64,000 nt of DNA from Thermostichus lividus PCC 6715 (GCF_002754935.1 NZ_CP018092.1:1116001-1180000), one strand, 5' to 3'; shown: positions 46,585-55,489, counted from the first letter of the stretch. Numbers and translations: made by a program. The notes: generated by a model from the letters alone, not told the origin.

Positions 46585-46612
46585 GGGGTCACGTTGACGG
46601 CAACCTGACCCC
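46585..46612 (+). terminator. Long hairpin downstream of sat
   Basis: GGGGTCA at 46585-46591 pairs with TGACCCC at 46606-46612, continued inside by GTTG/CAAC across one mismatch. No U-run follows, so it may be a 3'-end stabiliser instead of a terminator. The rest of 46531-46870 contains no gene I can support. Confidence 0.5.
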
Positions 46613-46870
46613 TACAGCTGTTAGCAACGATAGTTTTTACTCAACAACTAGTGTGGACAAAATGTGGCTTTTTGTAACAACTCAGACCCCTCTTCGCATC
46701 TTAACCGATTAGGCTTGGAGTCGTGCACTCTTGGCTGTCTTTCAGCGTACTCTCTGTGTCAACGTTGACGGTACTTTAATGTGCTAGCAACTATTATTAA
46801 CTGAAAGTTAGCTAAGCTTGCCTTAACCTCCCTGTTTGCAACAACGTGGGGACTTCGACAACAGCCACTA

Positions 46871-47048
46871 AACGACAAGGCTGGACAAAGCATGAAAGGA
46901 AACAGTGATCGCGGACATGAACTACATGGGTTGAACACTACTTTCAAGACAGAACCCTCAAGATAGAGTTGAGGTATCTTGTAGTAGCCTTGCTTTGTCC
47001 CGAACCCAAGAGCGAGGCGGCACAAGCTCTAAGTTCACTCTTGTCGTT
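46871..47048. ncRNA. Candidate structured RNA, 6S-like size
   Basis: Five nested or branched stems are perfect or nearly so. AACGACAAG (46871-46879) pairs with CTTGTCGTT (47040-47048). GGACAAAGCA (46883-46892) pairs with TGCTTTGTCC (46991-47000). CTACT..CAAGA (46938-46949) pairs with TCTTG.AGTAG (46977-46987), CCTCAA (46956-46961) with TTGAGG (46969-46974), and AGAGC (47009-47013) with GCTCT (47026-47030). The whole is 178 nt in a 616-bp gene-free space. The length and closing stems would suit 6S RNA (about 185 nt in Synechococcus), but the usual neighbour purK is absent and the asymmetric bulges differ. Strand is not determined; promoters are unclear on both. Confidence 0.6.
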
Positions 47049-47146
47049 AACTTGTTATTTACTGTGCCTACTTTTAAGTTAGCATAGCCGTTTTAAATCT
47101 GCCAAACGTTAAGTTGAAATTAAATATCTGTTATATTCCTTAACCT

Positions 47147-47680
47147 ATGCTGCAACATGGTGTTAACCTGCTCTTTTACGGGCTATTGCTGGTATTATTA
47201 GGCGGCTGTTGGGGCGGTAGCTATCTATTACTCCCCACGGAACCTTTGGGTGGTGGCTTGAATTCCTTGGCACGCGAAGAATCACCACAGCTTTCCTATG
47301 ATGGCCGTTATCTCGTCTTTGTGAGCGATCGCCCCGGGTATCGTGCCATTTTTCTATTTGATGTAGCGCAGCGGCAACTGATCCCCTTGCCCGGCTTAAA
47401 CCGCCCGGGCATTGTCCAAGATCAACCAAGTATTAGTGGTGATGGTCGCTATATTGCGTTTCGCTCAGAAGCCCGCGGCAGGTCAGATATTGTGGTGTAC
47501 GATCGCCTGACGCGGCAGCAAGACATTATTACCGCCACATGGCAAGGAGAGGTACAATTTCCGGCAATTAGCGGTGATGGCCGCTTTGTGAGCTTCCAAT
47601 CTGACCGTAATGGCCAATGGAATATTGAAATTTATGATCGCGGTGTACGCTCTCCGCTACCTGTGGCACCGGATAATTGA
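47147..47680 (+). CDS. TolB-like lipoprotein with PD40 repeats
   Basis: The 177-residue product starts with a lipoprotein signal peptide ending LLLVLLGGC, where Cys21 would be lipidated. It is followed by three beta-propeller-like WD40/PD40 repeats (QLSYDGRYLVFVSDRPG, PSISGDGRYIAFRSEARG and AISGDGRFVSFQSDRNGQ). Proteins of this type are short TolB-like domains; a role in the envelope is likely but unspecified. It ends eight bases from the convergent 47-residue gene. Confidence 0.82.
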   Translation: MLQHGVNLLFYGLLLVLLGGCWGGSYLLLPTEPLGGGLNSLAREESPQLSYDGRYLVFVSDRPGYRAIFLFDVAQRQLIPLPGLNRPGIVQDQPSISGDGRYIAFRSEARGRSDIVVYDRLTRQQDIITATWQGEVQFPAISGDGRFVSFQSDRNGQWNIEIYDRGVRSPLPVAPDN

Positions 47681-47688
47681 GACATTAA

Positions 47689-47832
47689 CTAGCTTTTGCG
47701 GGGACGAGTTCCCGAAAAGGGTTGCACCCCAGTGGAGGGATAATGGTCATTGCGAGGGGTAAAGATCCGCCCAAAGGCTTCCATCAAGAACTCCATCATC
47801 CCCTGTAGTTTTTGTCGTAATGATTTCAACAT
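47689..47832 (-). CDS. 47-residue basic protein, unknown
   Basis: A short minus-strand gene begins with ATG at 47832 and ends at 47689. A ribosome-binding sequence, GGAG, lies about seven bases upstream on its strand. The product has an amphipathic N-terminal helix, LKSLRQKLQGMMEFLMEAFG, then RIFTPRNDHYPSTGVQPF and SGTRPRKS. The composition and the ordered helix-plus-loop pattern look coding. I do not recognise the family. Confidence 0.6.
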   Translation of the reverse strand: MLKSLRQKLQGMMEFLMEAFGRIFTPRNDHYPSTGVQPFSGTRPRKS

Positions 47833-48043
47833 AGGTCAACTCCTAAGCAAGCAATTCACGCTCTACTTTTACTATAGAAAATTGATCCCCGTTGCTGAGA
47901 AGGGCTGAGATAATTGTTGATAACTTCCCTAAGGAAGGTATTGATATGTAAAAGAGTATTGTGTTATGTTTCGTGCGGCTCGGCGGTAGAATAAAACAGC
48001 GGTTGTACGCTAGGAGTCCAACATTGATTGAGTGCCATCCTAC

Positions 48044-49597
48044 ATGACAAATTTGAACGTATGGGATCATCTCTCCCTTGCCCAGCAGGTTGCGCAAATG
48101 GTGGTGGTGCGAGCCAGTGGTTATCGCTACGATCGCCAGATTCAGTATCCGGCTTGGGAACCCGATGCCACCACCCTCCAGACATGGGTGCAAGAGTTAG
48201 GGGTAGGGGGTGTGATCCTTTTGGGGGGCAGTGCAGTTGAAGTGGCCGAGCGCTGTCGTCAATTGCAAGGATGGGCCAACCTACCGCTGTTGCTAGCAGC
48301 TGATATTGAAGAAGGCGTGGGTCAACGTTTTAGTGGTGCCACGGAATTCCCGCCCCCAGCGGCATTAGGGGCAATTGCGCAGCGAGATCTAAATCGCGCC
48401 ATTGAACTGGCAACGGCCATGGGAGCCTCTACCGCAGCGGAAGCCCTTGCCTTGGGGCTGAACTGGGTGTTAGCGCCGGTGGTGGATGTCAATAATAATC
48501 CGGCTAATCCGGTCATTAATGTCCGCGCCTTTGCGGAAACCCCAGCCTTGGTGAGTGCCCTTGCCCAAGCCTTTATTCGTGGTGCCCGTCAGTTCCCAGT
48601 TCTCACGGCGGCGAAGCATTTTCCGGGGCATGGCGATACCGCCACCGATTCCCACTTAGAACTGCCAGTTCTCCCCCACGATCGCGATCGCCTTGACGTC
48701 ATTGAATGGCCTCCCTTTCAAGCAGCCATTACCGCCGGGGTAGATAGTGTTATGAGTGCCCATGTGCTCTTACCCGCCTTGGATGCAGAGTATCCAGCCA
48801 CACTCTCATCTGCCATCTTGACGGGAATTCTGCGCCAAAAGATGGGGTTTGAGGGGTTAATTGTCACCGATGCGCTGGTGATGGGGGCGATCGCCAATAC
48901 CTATGGCACCGCCGCCGCTGCCGTCAAAGCCGTGGAAGCGGGTGCCGATATTTTACTGATGCCCCCAGATCCGCCTGCCGCCATTGCGGCGGTGGTAGCA
49001 GCAGTGGAGTCGGGGCGGATCTCCCCAGACAGGATTCAGGCCTCGCTGCAGCGCATCCAAAAGGCAAAAGCTCGTTTGCATAACCTAGCAATTGATTTAG
49101 ACTACTGCCAGACTACGCCTGCGGTGGCCATTGCAACCGCCATCCAAGAGGAAAGCTTACAGCGCGCCGGCAAAGAACTCTTAGCGGTGCCCCTTGGGGT
49201 GAACTGCCTGATTGTGGATGATGCCCTGCGAAGCAGTTTTTTACCCCGCACCTGCCCTGCCCTCACCCTTCCCCCCCAGTGGGGCTTTCAAGAACGACTG
49301 GTCATCGATCAATTCACGCCCGTGGATGCCATTACCGCCCTAGCGGCTAAACCTACCCTTGTGCAAGTATTTAGTCGCGGCAATCCCTTTCGCGGCAACG
49401 CTGGACTCAGCACGAGCGCGATCGCCACTCTCCAGCATTTGCAACAGCAAGGGGCAGTGGCAGCGTTAGTAGTCTATGGCAGCCCCTATGTCTATAGAGA
49501 ACTCACTGGTGCATTGCCAGCCAACCTGCCAAGGGTGTTTAGCTATGGTCACTCACCCGCTGCCCAAGCCATCGCCCTGCCAGCTCTTGCAGGCTAG
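48044..49597 (+). CDS. Glycoside hydrolase family 3, beta-N-acetylhexosaminidase-like
   Basis: The product has 517 residues from ATG 48044; GTG 48032 is an alternative. It matches GH3 enzymes of the NagZ type, which remove N-acetylglucosamine from muropeptides in wall recycling. The catalytic dyad loop KHFPGHGDTATDSH is complete and the nucleophile aspartate lies in LIVTDALVMGAI. A C-terminal domain of about 150 residues follows, longer than NagZ (about 340 residues), as in many GH3 proteins of cyanobacteria. No signal peptide is evident, so it acts in the cytoplasm. Substrate is inferred. Confidence 0.88.
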   Translation: MTNLNVWDHLSLAQQVAQMVVVRASGYRYDRQIQYPAWEPDATTLQTWVQELGVGGVILLGGSAVEVAERCRQLQGWANLPLLLAADIEEGVGQRFSGATEFPPPAALGAIAQRDLNRAIELATAMGASTAAEALALGLNWVLAPVVDVNNNPANPVINVRAFAETPALVSALAQAFIRGARQFPVLTAAKHFPGHGDTATDSHLELPVLPHDRDRLDVIEWPPFQAAITAGVDSVMSAHVLLPALDAEYPATLSSAILTGILRQKMGFEGLIVTDALVMGAIANTYGTAAAAVKAVEAGADILLMPPDPPAAIAAVVAAVESGRISPDRIQASLQRIQKAKARLHNLAIDLDYCQTTPAVAIATAIQEESLQRAGKELLAVPLGVNCLIVDDALRSSFLPRTCPALTLPPQWGFQERLVIDQFTPVDAITALAAKPTLVQVFSRGNPFRGNAGLSTSAIATLQHLQQQGAVAALVVYGSPYVYRELTGALPANLPRVFSYGHSPAAQAIALPALAG

Positions 49598-49844
49598 TGG
49601 GGCAGCCTTCTGCACTGGAATGTTACATCGCAGCCACACTGAACTGGCTTGAAAGTACCCCTTGTAGAGACTCGAAGATTCCAGTATCCTGACTGCTATA
49701 GCAAATCTGGCAGAGGAGATCCCCTTAGAGCATCATGGAGATAGACATCGGCAGCAGATGTAGCAGTGCCTCAAGTCCTCCTGAGCACCAACAATGCTGT
49801 AGAGGAACGTTTACTCTGGTGGTATCTCTAGAAGAGTAACTGGG

Positions 49845-51179
49845 ATGTCTGCCGCTGGCCTTGAAGTATTGTTCGTGCTGCTGCTCATCATTGCGAATGG
49901 CGTGTTTGCAGGGGCTGAAATTGCCGTTGTCTCCGCTCGTAAAATCCGTCTTGAACAGTTGGCAAAGCGCGGCAAACGCAAAGCTAAAGTTGCTCTGAAG
50001 CTGGCCAATGCGCCCAATAGTTTTCTCTCGGCAGTGCAAATTGGCATTACCCTCATTGGCATTCTCAGTGGTGCAGTGGGAGGGGCAACCCTTGCCCAGC
50101 GGTTAGAGGGGGCACTGGCTCCGGTGCCATGGCTGGGGCAGTACAGTCAGCCCTTGAGCATTGCCATTGTGGTAACGGGCATTACCTATCTTTCGTTGGT
50201 GATTGGCGAGCTAGTCCCCAAGCGCATTGCCATGACCTATCCCGAAGTGATTGCCTGTAACATTGCCAAGCCAATGATGTGGCTCACGAAATTGGCTGCC
50301 CCGATTGTCCATCTCCTGAGTGTATCTACCGACGGTATTCTGCAAGTGTTGGGAATTTCCACAACCGCAGAACAAACCGTCACCGAAGATGAAATTAAGG
50401 TGTTGATTGAGCAAGGCGCACAGGCGGGGTTGTTTGAAGTGGCGGAACAGGATATGGTGGCGCGCATTTTCAACCTCGGCGATCGCCCTATTCAATCCAT
50501 GATGACCCCGCGCACCGATATTGTCTGGTTAGATATTGAGTCCCCGATTGAGGAAATTGAAGCAGAGATTCTGGGGACGTTTCACTCCCGCTTTCCAGTG
50601 GCCGAGGAAACGATTGACCAGTGCCTTGGTATTATTTCTGCAAAGGATTTCCTAGCGGCACGGCTCACCCAGCAGGAGGTGAACCTGAAGGAACTGTTGC
50701 AGCCTGCCCTGTTTGTGCCTGAAAGTCGTCGCGCGCTTGATGTCCTCGAGTTATTTCGCCAGTCTAGTCAGCACATGGCTCTGATCACCGATGAGTACGG
50801 CGGCATTGAGGGCCTAGTGACCCTGAATGACTTGATTGAAGCAATTGTCGGCAGCCTCCGCCATGAGGAAGGGGAAGAACCCCAGATTATTCAACGCGAA
50901 GATGGCTCGTGGTTGTTGGATGGCTTGCTCTCGGCCTATGAACTGAAGGAACTCCTGCGGCGAGAGACGTTGCCAGAAGAAGAGAGTGCTAATTACCACA
51001 CCCTTGGGGGGTTGATTATTACCCTCTTTGGCCGTATCCCCCAATCTGGGGATTACATCGAAACCGATGGACTACGGTTTGAAGTGGTGGATATGGACGG
51101 CAACCGCGTTGATAAGGTGTTGGTGAGCGAACTGCTGGGGGAGGACGACCCACAGGATGAACAGGATCATCAGGATTAG
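49845..51179 (+). CDS. CNNM/HlyC-CorC family membrane protein with CBS pair
   Basis: The 444-residue product has an N-terminal DUF21 membrane domain with three or four segments (VLFVLLLIIANGVFAGAEIA first). A CBS pair follows (RPIQSMMTPRTDIVWLD and LALITDEYGGIEGLVTL-like) and then a CorC-type C-terminal domain ending DMDGNRVDKVLV. The family exports or senses magnesium or cobalt; cyanobacterial members have been annotated hemolysin-like, but no lytic role is expected. It starts at ATG 49845 and stands alone on the plus strand. Confidence 0.9.
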   Translation: MSAAGLEVLFVLLLIIANGVFAGAEIAVVSARKIRLEQLAKRGKRKAKVALKLANAPNSFLSAVQIGITLIGILSGAVGGATLAQRLEGALAPVPWLGQYSQPLSIAIVVTGITYLSLVIGELVPKRIAMTYPEVIACNIAKPMMWLTKLAAPIVHLLSVSTDGILQVLGISTTAEQTVTEDEIKVLIEQGAQAGLFEVAEQDMVARIFNLGDRPIQSMMTPRTDIVWLDIESPIEEIEAEILGTFHSRFPVAEETIDQCLGIISAKDFLAARLTQQEVNLKELLQPALFVPESRRALDVLELFRQSSQHMALITDEYGGIEGLVTLNDLIEAIVGSLRHEEGEEPQIIQREDGSWLLDGLLSAYELKELLRRETLPEEESANYHTLGGLIITLFGRIPQSGDYIETDGLRFEVVDMDGNRVDKVLVSELLGEDDPQDEQDHQD

Positions 51180-51188
51180 GGCGGCAAG

Positions 51189-51548
51189 TTAGCGCAACTG
51201 CTCCCATACAGCTACAGTTCCCTGCGCTGTTGCGATCGCGATCGCAGTTCCCTGAACAGCCATACAGGTGATGTCGGTGCAGCCTGTGTCCCAAGCCTCC
51301 TGTAGTGTGTTAGCGGCATAGCGATACACCACCCCTTGGCGATCGCCGCGCAATATCCCACGATCGCACCACACCCCCACCCCCTTAAAGGTATCCTCCA
51401 GTGGTTCCAACTCGGCCAGTTGTGTTGGCGGGTTCACTTGCCAGTGTGAATTGTATTTACTCAACGAAGATGAGTGTCGGGGGTAGGTGACACCGGACAT
51501 CCCCATCCTCAGAACAGAAGCCGGATCAACGGGTGCGCTCCATTTCAA
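51189..51548 (-). pseudogene. WD40-like fragment
   Basis: The open frame encodes 119 residues, but its first 40 have no family resemblance and overlap the end of the PSII S4 gene. From about residue 50, LEDTFKGVGVWCDRGILRG followed by DRQGVVYRYAANTLQEAW and IAIATAQGTVAVWEQL resembles one or two beta-propeller blades. No good start codon is visible. It is probably the 3' end of a WD40 gene whose front is gone, although a small real gene cannot be ruled out. Confidence 0.45.
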
Positions 51549-52257
51549 GACGATAGCGATTTTTCTTTGTGGTTTGAATCCCTTGGATCACGAGTCTGCC
51601 TTTACCTCGAATAGTGATGAGGTCGTTCACTTTGACGGCATACCGGGGGTGCTGCACAACGTGCCAGTTGACGCGCACCATACCACTGCTAATCCATTCA
51701 CTCATTTTGCTGCGGGAGAGGCCAAATCCAGCTGAGGCAACGGCATCGAGGCGCAGGGAAGCTTCGACGGTGGTGAGATGCTTGGTTTGCGGCGGTGCAA
51801 CGGCCAATTGATCCCAAGGACAGGGGTCAACGGTTACAGGCACTGTGCGAACCTGCTTGAGTGCGGTAGTGATTAAGGGAAGGCTGTCGGGGTTGACAAT
51901 TGCTTGCGCACCTCGCTCTCCTAAAAGGATAATATCACCGTAGTCATCAGCAGCTACACCCGCTGCCTCTAGGGCTGACTCAAAATCGATATAGGTGGCG
52001 GGGTCAAACAGAAAGTTACCGCTAATGCGCACCAAGGCTAGGGGAGGACGCTGATCGTCTAGGGATAGCTCCGCAGGGGCGATCGCCAACCGGCAGCGCT
52101 CTGCTTGGGGATACCCACCCCAGGGCTGAGCATGGACATCGACCCGCTGCCCGATGTCAGTCAGCACCGCTGCTAGCTCATCCGGCGGCAGAAAGGGGGT
52201 ATGGAGGACTGACCACGTTTTAAGCGCTGTATCAACCAGTGCCGCGATCGCCGACAT
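51526..52257 (-). CDS. Photosystem II S4-domain protein
   Basis: This protein matches the cyanobacterial/plastid family annotated as photosystem II S4-domain protein (TIGR03069 type). The product has 243 residues from ATG 52257 (MSAIAALVDTAL). The N-terminal part has an RNA-binding-like region (LALVRISGNFLFDPATYIDF). The C-terminal S4 domain starts at about 170 with LRLDAVASAGFGLSRSKMSE and contains GMVRVNWHVV, then YAVKVNDLITIRGKGRL. S4 domains bind structured RNA. Its link to photosystem II is by name of the family only; the precise role is not established here. Confidence 0.88.
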   Translation of the reverse strand: MSAIAALVDTALKTWSVLHTPFLPPDELAAVLTDIGQRVDVHAQPWGGYPQAERCRLAIAPAELSLDDQRPPLALVRISGNFLFDPATYIDFESALEAAGVAADDYGDIILLGERGAQAIVNPDSLPLITTALKQVRTVPVTVDPCPWDQLAVAPPQTKHLTTVEASLRLDAVASAGFGLSRSKMSEWISSGMVRVNWHVVQHPRYAVKVNDLITIRGKGRLVIQGIQTTKKNRYRLEMERTR

Positions 52258-52268
52258 AATTCTTCCAC

Positions 52269-52667
52269 CTAAAGAGTTGTGATCTGCGGTACATCCAGCC
52301 ACTGCGCTAGATAGTGCTTCAGCTGCTGGCAAAACCGGGGGCGATCGCTAAACTTCTCGGTGCGAATGGTTTTGCGCTGGGGGTCTAAACTCCAGCCGTA
52401 GTCACTGCTCAGGCGAATTTTGCCCTGCCAATCTGCAATGGAGATCACAAGCTGGGAGGCCGGGCTGTTATCGACCCCCTCAACTCGAAACACATAATTA
52501 AAGGTGTTTTGCCGTCCTGCCGCTACGGTTGACGCTTGGCCAAACCGCTCCTGAAGGCGCGATCGCATCTGCTCGACCAAGGCTGCATCACCGATGTCTT
52601 CGAGGGTGCGCACGGCTAATGTCAAGGCAAAGTAAAATTCTTCAACGGGAATAAACCGCAGTTCCAT
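52269..52667 (-). CDS. Conserved cyanobacterial protein, unknown
   Basis: The 132-residue product from ATG 52667 (MELRFIPVEEFYFALTLAV) is a soluble alpha/beta protein. It has helices in the first third (LEDIGDAALVEQMRSRLQER), then beta strands (NTFNYVFRVEGVDNSPASQL and LVISIADWQGKIRLSSDYGW). The C-terminal helix is FCQQLKHYLAQWLDVPQ. I do not recognise a characterised family. It sits 11 bp upstream of the PSII S4 gene on the same strand, so the two are probably one transcript. Confidence 0.7.
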   Translation of the reverse strand: MELRFIPVEEFYFALTLAVRTLEDIGDAALVEQMRSRLQERFGQASTVAAGRQNTFNYVFRVEGVDNSPASQLVISIADWQGKIRLSSDYGWSLDPQRKTIRTEKFSDRPRFCQQLKHYLAQWLDVPQITTL

Positions 52668-52739
52668 GGGGGCGCAATCTTGCCAAAACTCTTCTCAAAA
52701 TAGTACACTAGAAAACTGTGTCTAAAATAGGGCAAGACT

Positions 52740-52937
52740 ATGCCAAAGCTGAAAACTCGTCGTTCTGCCGCCAAGCGTTTTCGAGCTACCGGCAGTGGCA
52801 AATTTATCCGCCGCAAGGCCAATAAAAATCATTTACTTGAGCACAAGGGGAGCGATCGCAAAAATCGCCTCTCCCAAAAAGCGCTGGTGGACGAACGGGA
52901 CTTTGAGCGGGTCTCGTTGATGTTGCCCTACGCTTAA
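52740..52937 (+). CDS. rpmI: 50S ribosomal protein L35
   Basis: The 65-residue basic protein has the L35 sequence [20 protein letters not shown], then [20 protein letters not shown]. It pairs with rplT 35 bp downstream, the universal order. infC, often first in this operon, is not present upstream, which instead holds a divergent gene 72 bp away. Confidence 0.98.
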   Translation: MPKLKTRRSAAKRFRATGSGKFIRRKANKNHLLEHKGSDRKNRLSQKALVDERDFERVSLMLPYA

Positions 52938-52972
52938 AACACACTCGGCTCCCTATCATGAAGGATTAACGT

Positions 52973-53332
52973 ATGGCAAGGGTTAAACGGGGTAACGTTG
53001 CCCGCAAACGGCGTAAAAAAATTCTCAAGCTAGCCAAAGGTTACCGAGCTGGCCACTCCAAATTATTCCGCACCGCTAATCAGGTGGTAATGAAGGCGCT
53101 GTGCAACGCCTATCGCGATCGCCGGCGGCGGAAACGGGACTTCCGGCGACTGTGGATCGCCCGCATTAATGCAGCGGCGCGGCAACACAGCATGAGCTAC
53201 AGCCAACTCATTGGCGCCCTCAAAAAGGCCGATATTCAACTCAACCGCAAAATGCTGGCACAGCTTGCCGTGCTCGATGCCGATGCCTTTGCAACAGTGA
53301 TTAGCACTGCCCGCTCCACTTCAACTCCTTGA
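52973..53332 (+). CDS. rplT: 50S ribosomal protein L20
   Basis: The 119-residue product matches L20 along its length: [20 protein letters not shown], then [15 protein letters not shown] and [21 protein letters not shown]20 nucleates large-subunit assembly and in many bacteria represses its own operon. No leader structure was worked out here. lgt begins 19 bp after its stop. Confidence 0.98.
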   Translation: MARVKRGNVARKRRKKILKLAKGYRAGHSKLFRTANQVVMKALCNAYRDRRRRKRDFRRLWIARINAAARQHSMSYSQLIGALKKADIQLNRKMLAQLAVLDADAFATVISTARSTSTP

Positions 53333-53351
53333 CTCACGAGGTAGTTGGGGC

Positions 53352-54158
53352 ATGATTGCCACTTTTCAGTCCCCCGGTGCCATGCTGAATCTGGGGGTAA
53401 TCTCCCTCCGTTGGTATGGCCTGCTGATTGCCGTTGCTGTTTTTATTGGTATTTGGCTCAGTCAGCGCCTCGCTCGGCAGCGGCAACTGGATCCCGATGT
53501 GATTGCCGATTTAGCCATTTGGTTGGTTATCGGTGCCATTCCAGCGGCGCGCCTTTACTACGTTGCGTTTAACTGGGCTTATTACCAAGAACACCTTGAT
53601 CAAGTAGTTCAGATTTGGCGCGGTGGGATTGCCATTCACGGTGCCATCTTGGGGGGAATGGCAGCAATGGCCTTATTTACTTACTGGCGACGGCTCTCCT
53701 TCTGGCAAATAGGGGATGTCATTGTCCCCTCTTTGATTTTGGGGCAAGCCATTGGCCGCTGGGGCAATTTTTTTAACTCCGAAGCTTTTGGTGCCCCCAC
53801 AGATTTACCGTGGAAACTGTACATTCCTGCCCACCACCGCCCGCCGGGGTTACTGGCAGAGGCCTATTACCATCCGACGTTTCTCTACGAATCCCTCTGG
53901 AACCTAGCGGTATTTGCCCTGCTGCTGTGGTTGTTTGGCCAGCCCCGCTACCAAAAGCCAGGCACGCTGCTGCTGACCTACGCTATTGCCTACAGCCTTG
54001 GTCGCTTTTGGATTGAAGGCTTACGCTTAGATAGCCTGATGCTGGGGTCGCTGCGCATTGCTCAAGTGGTCAGTTTGGCGTGGATTGCCCTAGGTGTGTG
54101 GGGGTTATTTCGTCTCTACAGCCAAGGAAAAACCTTGCCGGACTGGCAGTCGCATTAG
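53352..54158 (+). CDS. lgt: Prolipoprotein diacylglyceryl transferase
   Basis: Lgt attaches diacylglycerol from phosphatidylglycerol to the cysteine of lipoprotein precursors, in the plasma membrane. The product has 268 residues with seven membrane segments. The Lgt signature [13 protein letters not shown] with the essential Arg and Asn is at about residues 135-147. [16 protein letters not shown] and the later [14 protein letters not shown] are also conserved. It follows rplT closely and ends with a four-base overlap on convergent cpcT. The TolB-like lipoprotein in this window would be one of its substrates. Confidence 0.94.
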   Translation: MIATFQSPGAMLNLGVISLRWYGLLIAVAVFIGIWLSQRLARQRQLDPDVIADLAIWLVIGAIPAARLYYVAFNWAYYQEHLDQVVQIWRGGIAIHGAILGGMAAMALFTYWRRLSFWQIGDVIVPSLILGQAIGRWGNFFNSEAFGAPTDLPWKLYIPAHHRPPGLLAEAYYHPTFLYESLWNLAVFALLLWLFGQPRYQKPGTLLLTYAIAYSLGRFWIEGLRLDSLMLGSLRIAQVVSLAWIALGVWGLFRLYSQGKTLPDWQSH

Positions 54159-54745
54159 GCGACTACTTCCTCGGCAAAGCTTTGCCAACGCACAAAGTGA
54201 AATGGACCTGCTACAGACCCCCAAACGTGTTCATCGGTGTTAGGATCCCGACCGCGATCATGGCTGATAAAGCGATCGCCATCAATTTCAAACGTACTAT
54301 CCAGATAGGTATCGCGGCCTTTGCGCACCACTTTACAGGCCTTACCGGGTTCTACTTCCCCACGGAAGCTATGCCCAGTCCAGTAGGTGAGCATATTACA
54401 ACCGCACAGCAACTCTAGGTCATCGGCGCTTAATTGCGCTAAGCGTTGGCGATCGCGGGCGGCGCCGAAAAAGCGCTTCTCGTCCTTAAGCACATAGTTT
54501 TTAATGACAATGTGATCCCTAGCGGGCAAAAGTTCCAAGACTCGCGTGCGGTAGGGCACCCCCAGCAGATAGTCGTAGGCTTGCTCAACGTACAGCCCAA
54601 TCCCCTCTAGCACGCCCCTAGGCAACGGTCGCATACACACGCGAATATGGGCATAAAAAGGCGGATTTTCAAAGGCTTGGGCTTGATTGCTAAAATCAGC
54701 GGCCATCCAACGGCCAAGGGTTAACACATCGGTGGCGTGGCTCAT
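54155..54745 (-). CDS. cpcT: Phycobiliprotein chromophore lyase CpcT/CpeT type
   Basis: CpcT-type lyases attach phycocyanobilin to Cys153 of phycocyanin beta or phycoerythrocyanin beta. The product has 196 residues from ATG 54745 ([20 protein letters not shown]). The family segments [20 protein letters not shown] and [20 protein letters not shown] are clear, and [20 protein letters not shown] contains the typical cysteine. The longer frame adds seven unlikely residues. The CpcT versus CpeT distinction rests on remembered similarity to thermophilic cyanobacterial CpcT. No phycobiliprotein gene is in the window. Confidence 0.92.
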   Translation of the reverse strand: MSHATDVLTLGRWMAADFSNQAQAFENPPFYAHIRVCMRPLPRGVLEGIGLYVEQAYDYLLGVPYRTRVLELLPARDHIVIKNYVLKDEKRFFGAARDRQRLAQLSADDLELLCGCNMLTYWTGHSFRGEVEPGKACKVVRKGRDTYLDSTFEIDGDRFISHDRGRDPNTDEHVWGSVAGPFHFVRWQSFAEEVVA

Positions 54746-54761
54746 ACAGCAGCTATCAATT

Positions 54762-55113
54762 GACATACTCCCCGTGCCTAACGGCAGGGGATTCTTATTC
54801 TTGGTTCTGCGACAGCACTTATCGCATCAGGCTGCCCTGCTACAACAGCGGTGCTTATCTCCCCAAGCGTTCCCCCTTGCGGGGCAGTTCCCTTTTGCCC
54901 AAAGGTACTGTTAAACCAACCAAAAAAACTTAGGTTGTTTTCTAGCCGTTAGGCTATTGGGTTTTTAGAGAGGTTGATTACCCTTACCTCTGGTTTTAGT
55001 TTAAACTAAAACCACTCTAAAAGACGAGTTTTTAGACCCAAAATTTTCGATAACACAACATGCGCCTTCATATCCCCATGCCTGAAGGCAGGGGCTTTAC
55101 GGCGTTTTCGGTA
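54762..55113 (-). mobile_element. Decayed IS200/IS605-type element
   Basis: Read on the minus strand, the right end is a hairpin at 54770-54790 (CCCC.TGCC loop GGCAGGGG), with TGACATA outside. The left end is a hairpin at 55074-55094 (CCCCATGCCT loop AGGCAGGGG), followed by GGCTTTACGGC. This arrangement is that of IS200/IS605 ends. Between them, about 280 bp hold no TnpA or TnpB but do hold perfect palindromes. Orientation is by analogy. It lies between cpcT and a cluster of gene relics. Confidence 0.6.
54991..55014. repeat. Perfect 24-bp palindrome inside a larger inverted repeat
   Basis: The half-site TGGTTTTAGTTT is followed immediately by its exact complement, with no loop. It is flanked by TTTTAGAG (about 54963-54970) and CTCTAAAA (about 55015-55022), so a cruciform of about 60 bp can form. 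A neighbouring pair TCTAAAA/TTTTAGA spans 55016-55036. Confidence 0.75.
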
Positions 55114-55241
55114 ATGGTGTCCTTCATTCACAGTAGCCGAATTGGGACTCTTGCTCAACGATCCCGTACTAACCGAATGGGTGCCACTAGGTTGACGGCA
55201 ATTACTTCAAAGCGATACTGAGGAGTCAGTGCGTGGGTTTC

Positions 55242-55460
55242 CTAGGTTCCGTCCATATACAACAGCATATCTAAGACTTCATCTACGATCGCGTCGACCA
55301 CCGTTTCTATGCCTGCCAAGTTAGATAGATCTACCTGTACCCATTCGCCTACCGGAGCCGAAGTGCAGGACACCGCCAATAGGCGATCGCACTGATCCAC
55401 CAAATGGCCTGCAACCGCAAGTCCAATACCGCGACTTGCACCCGCCACCAAAACCGTCTT
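55242..55460 (-). pseudogene. N-terminal fragment of a short-chain dehydrogenase
   Basis: The minus-strand frame from 55460 encodes KTVLVAGASRGIGLAVAGHL, the NAD(P)-binding GxxxGxG motif of the SDR superfamily. It then reads VDQCDRLLAVSCTSAP and VQVDLSNLAGIETVVDAIVD before stopping at LLYMDGT. The start codon is lost in a low-complexity A/G tract and about 170 residues with the YxxxK active site are missing. It is a relic. Confidence 0.82.
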
Positions 55461-55489
55461 AAAAGGAAAAAGGTAAAAGGAAAAAGTAA
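55461..55489 (+). repeat. AAAAGG-type low-complexity tract
   Basis: AAAAGGAAAAAGGTAAAAGG continuing AAAAAGTAA sits exactly between the truncated SDR fragment and the ATG of the four-helix-bundle gene. A similar AAAAGT tract borders the PseC relic at 32829. Confidence 0.65.
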
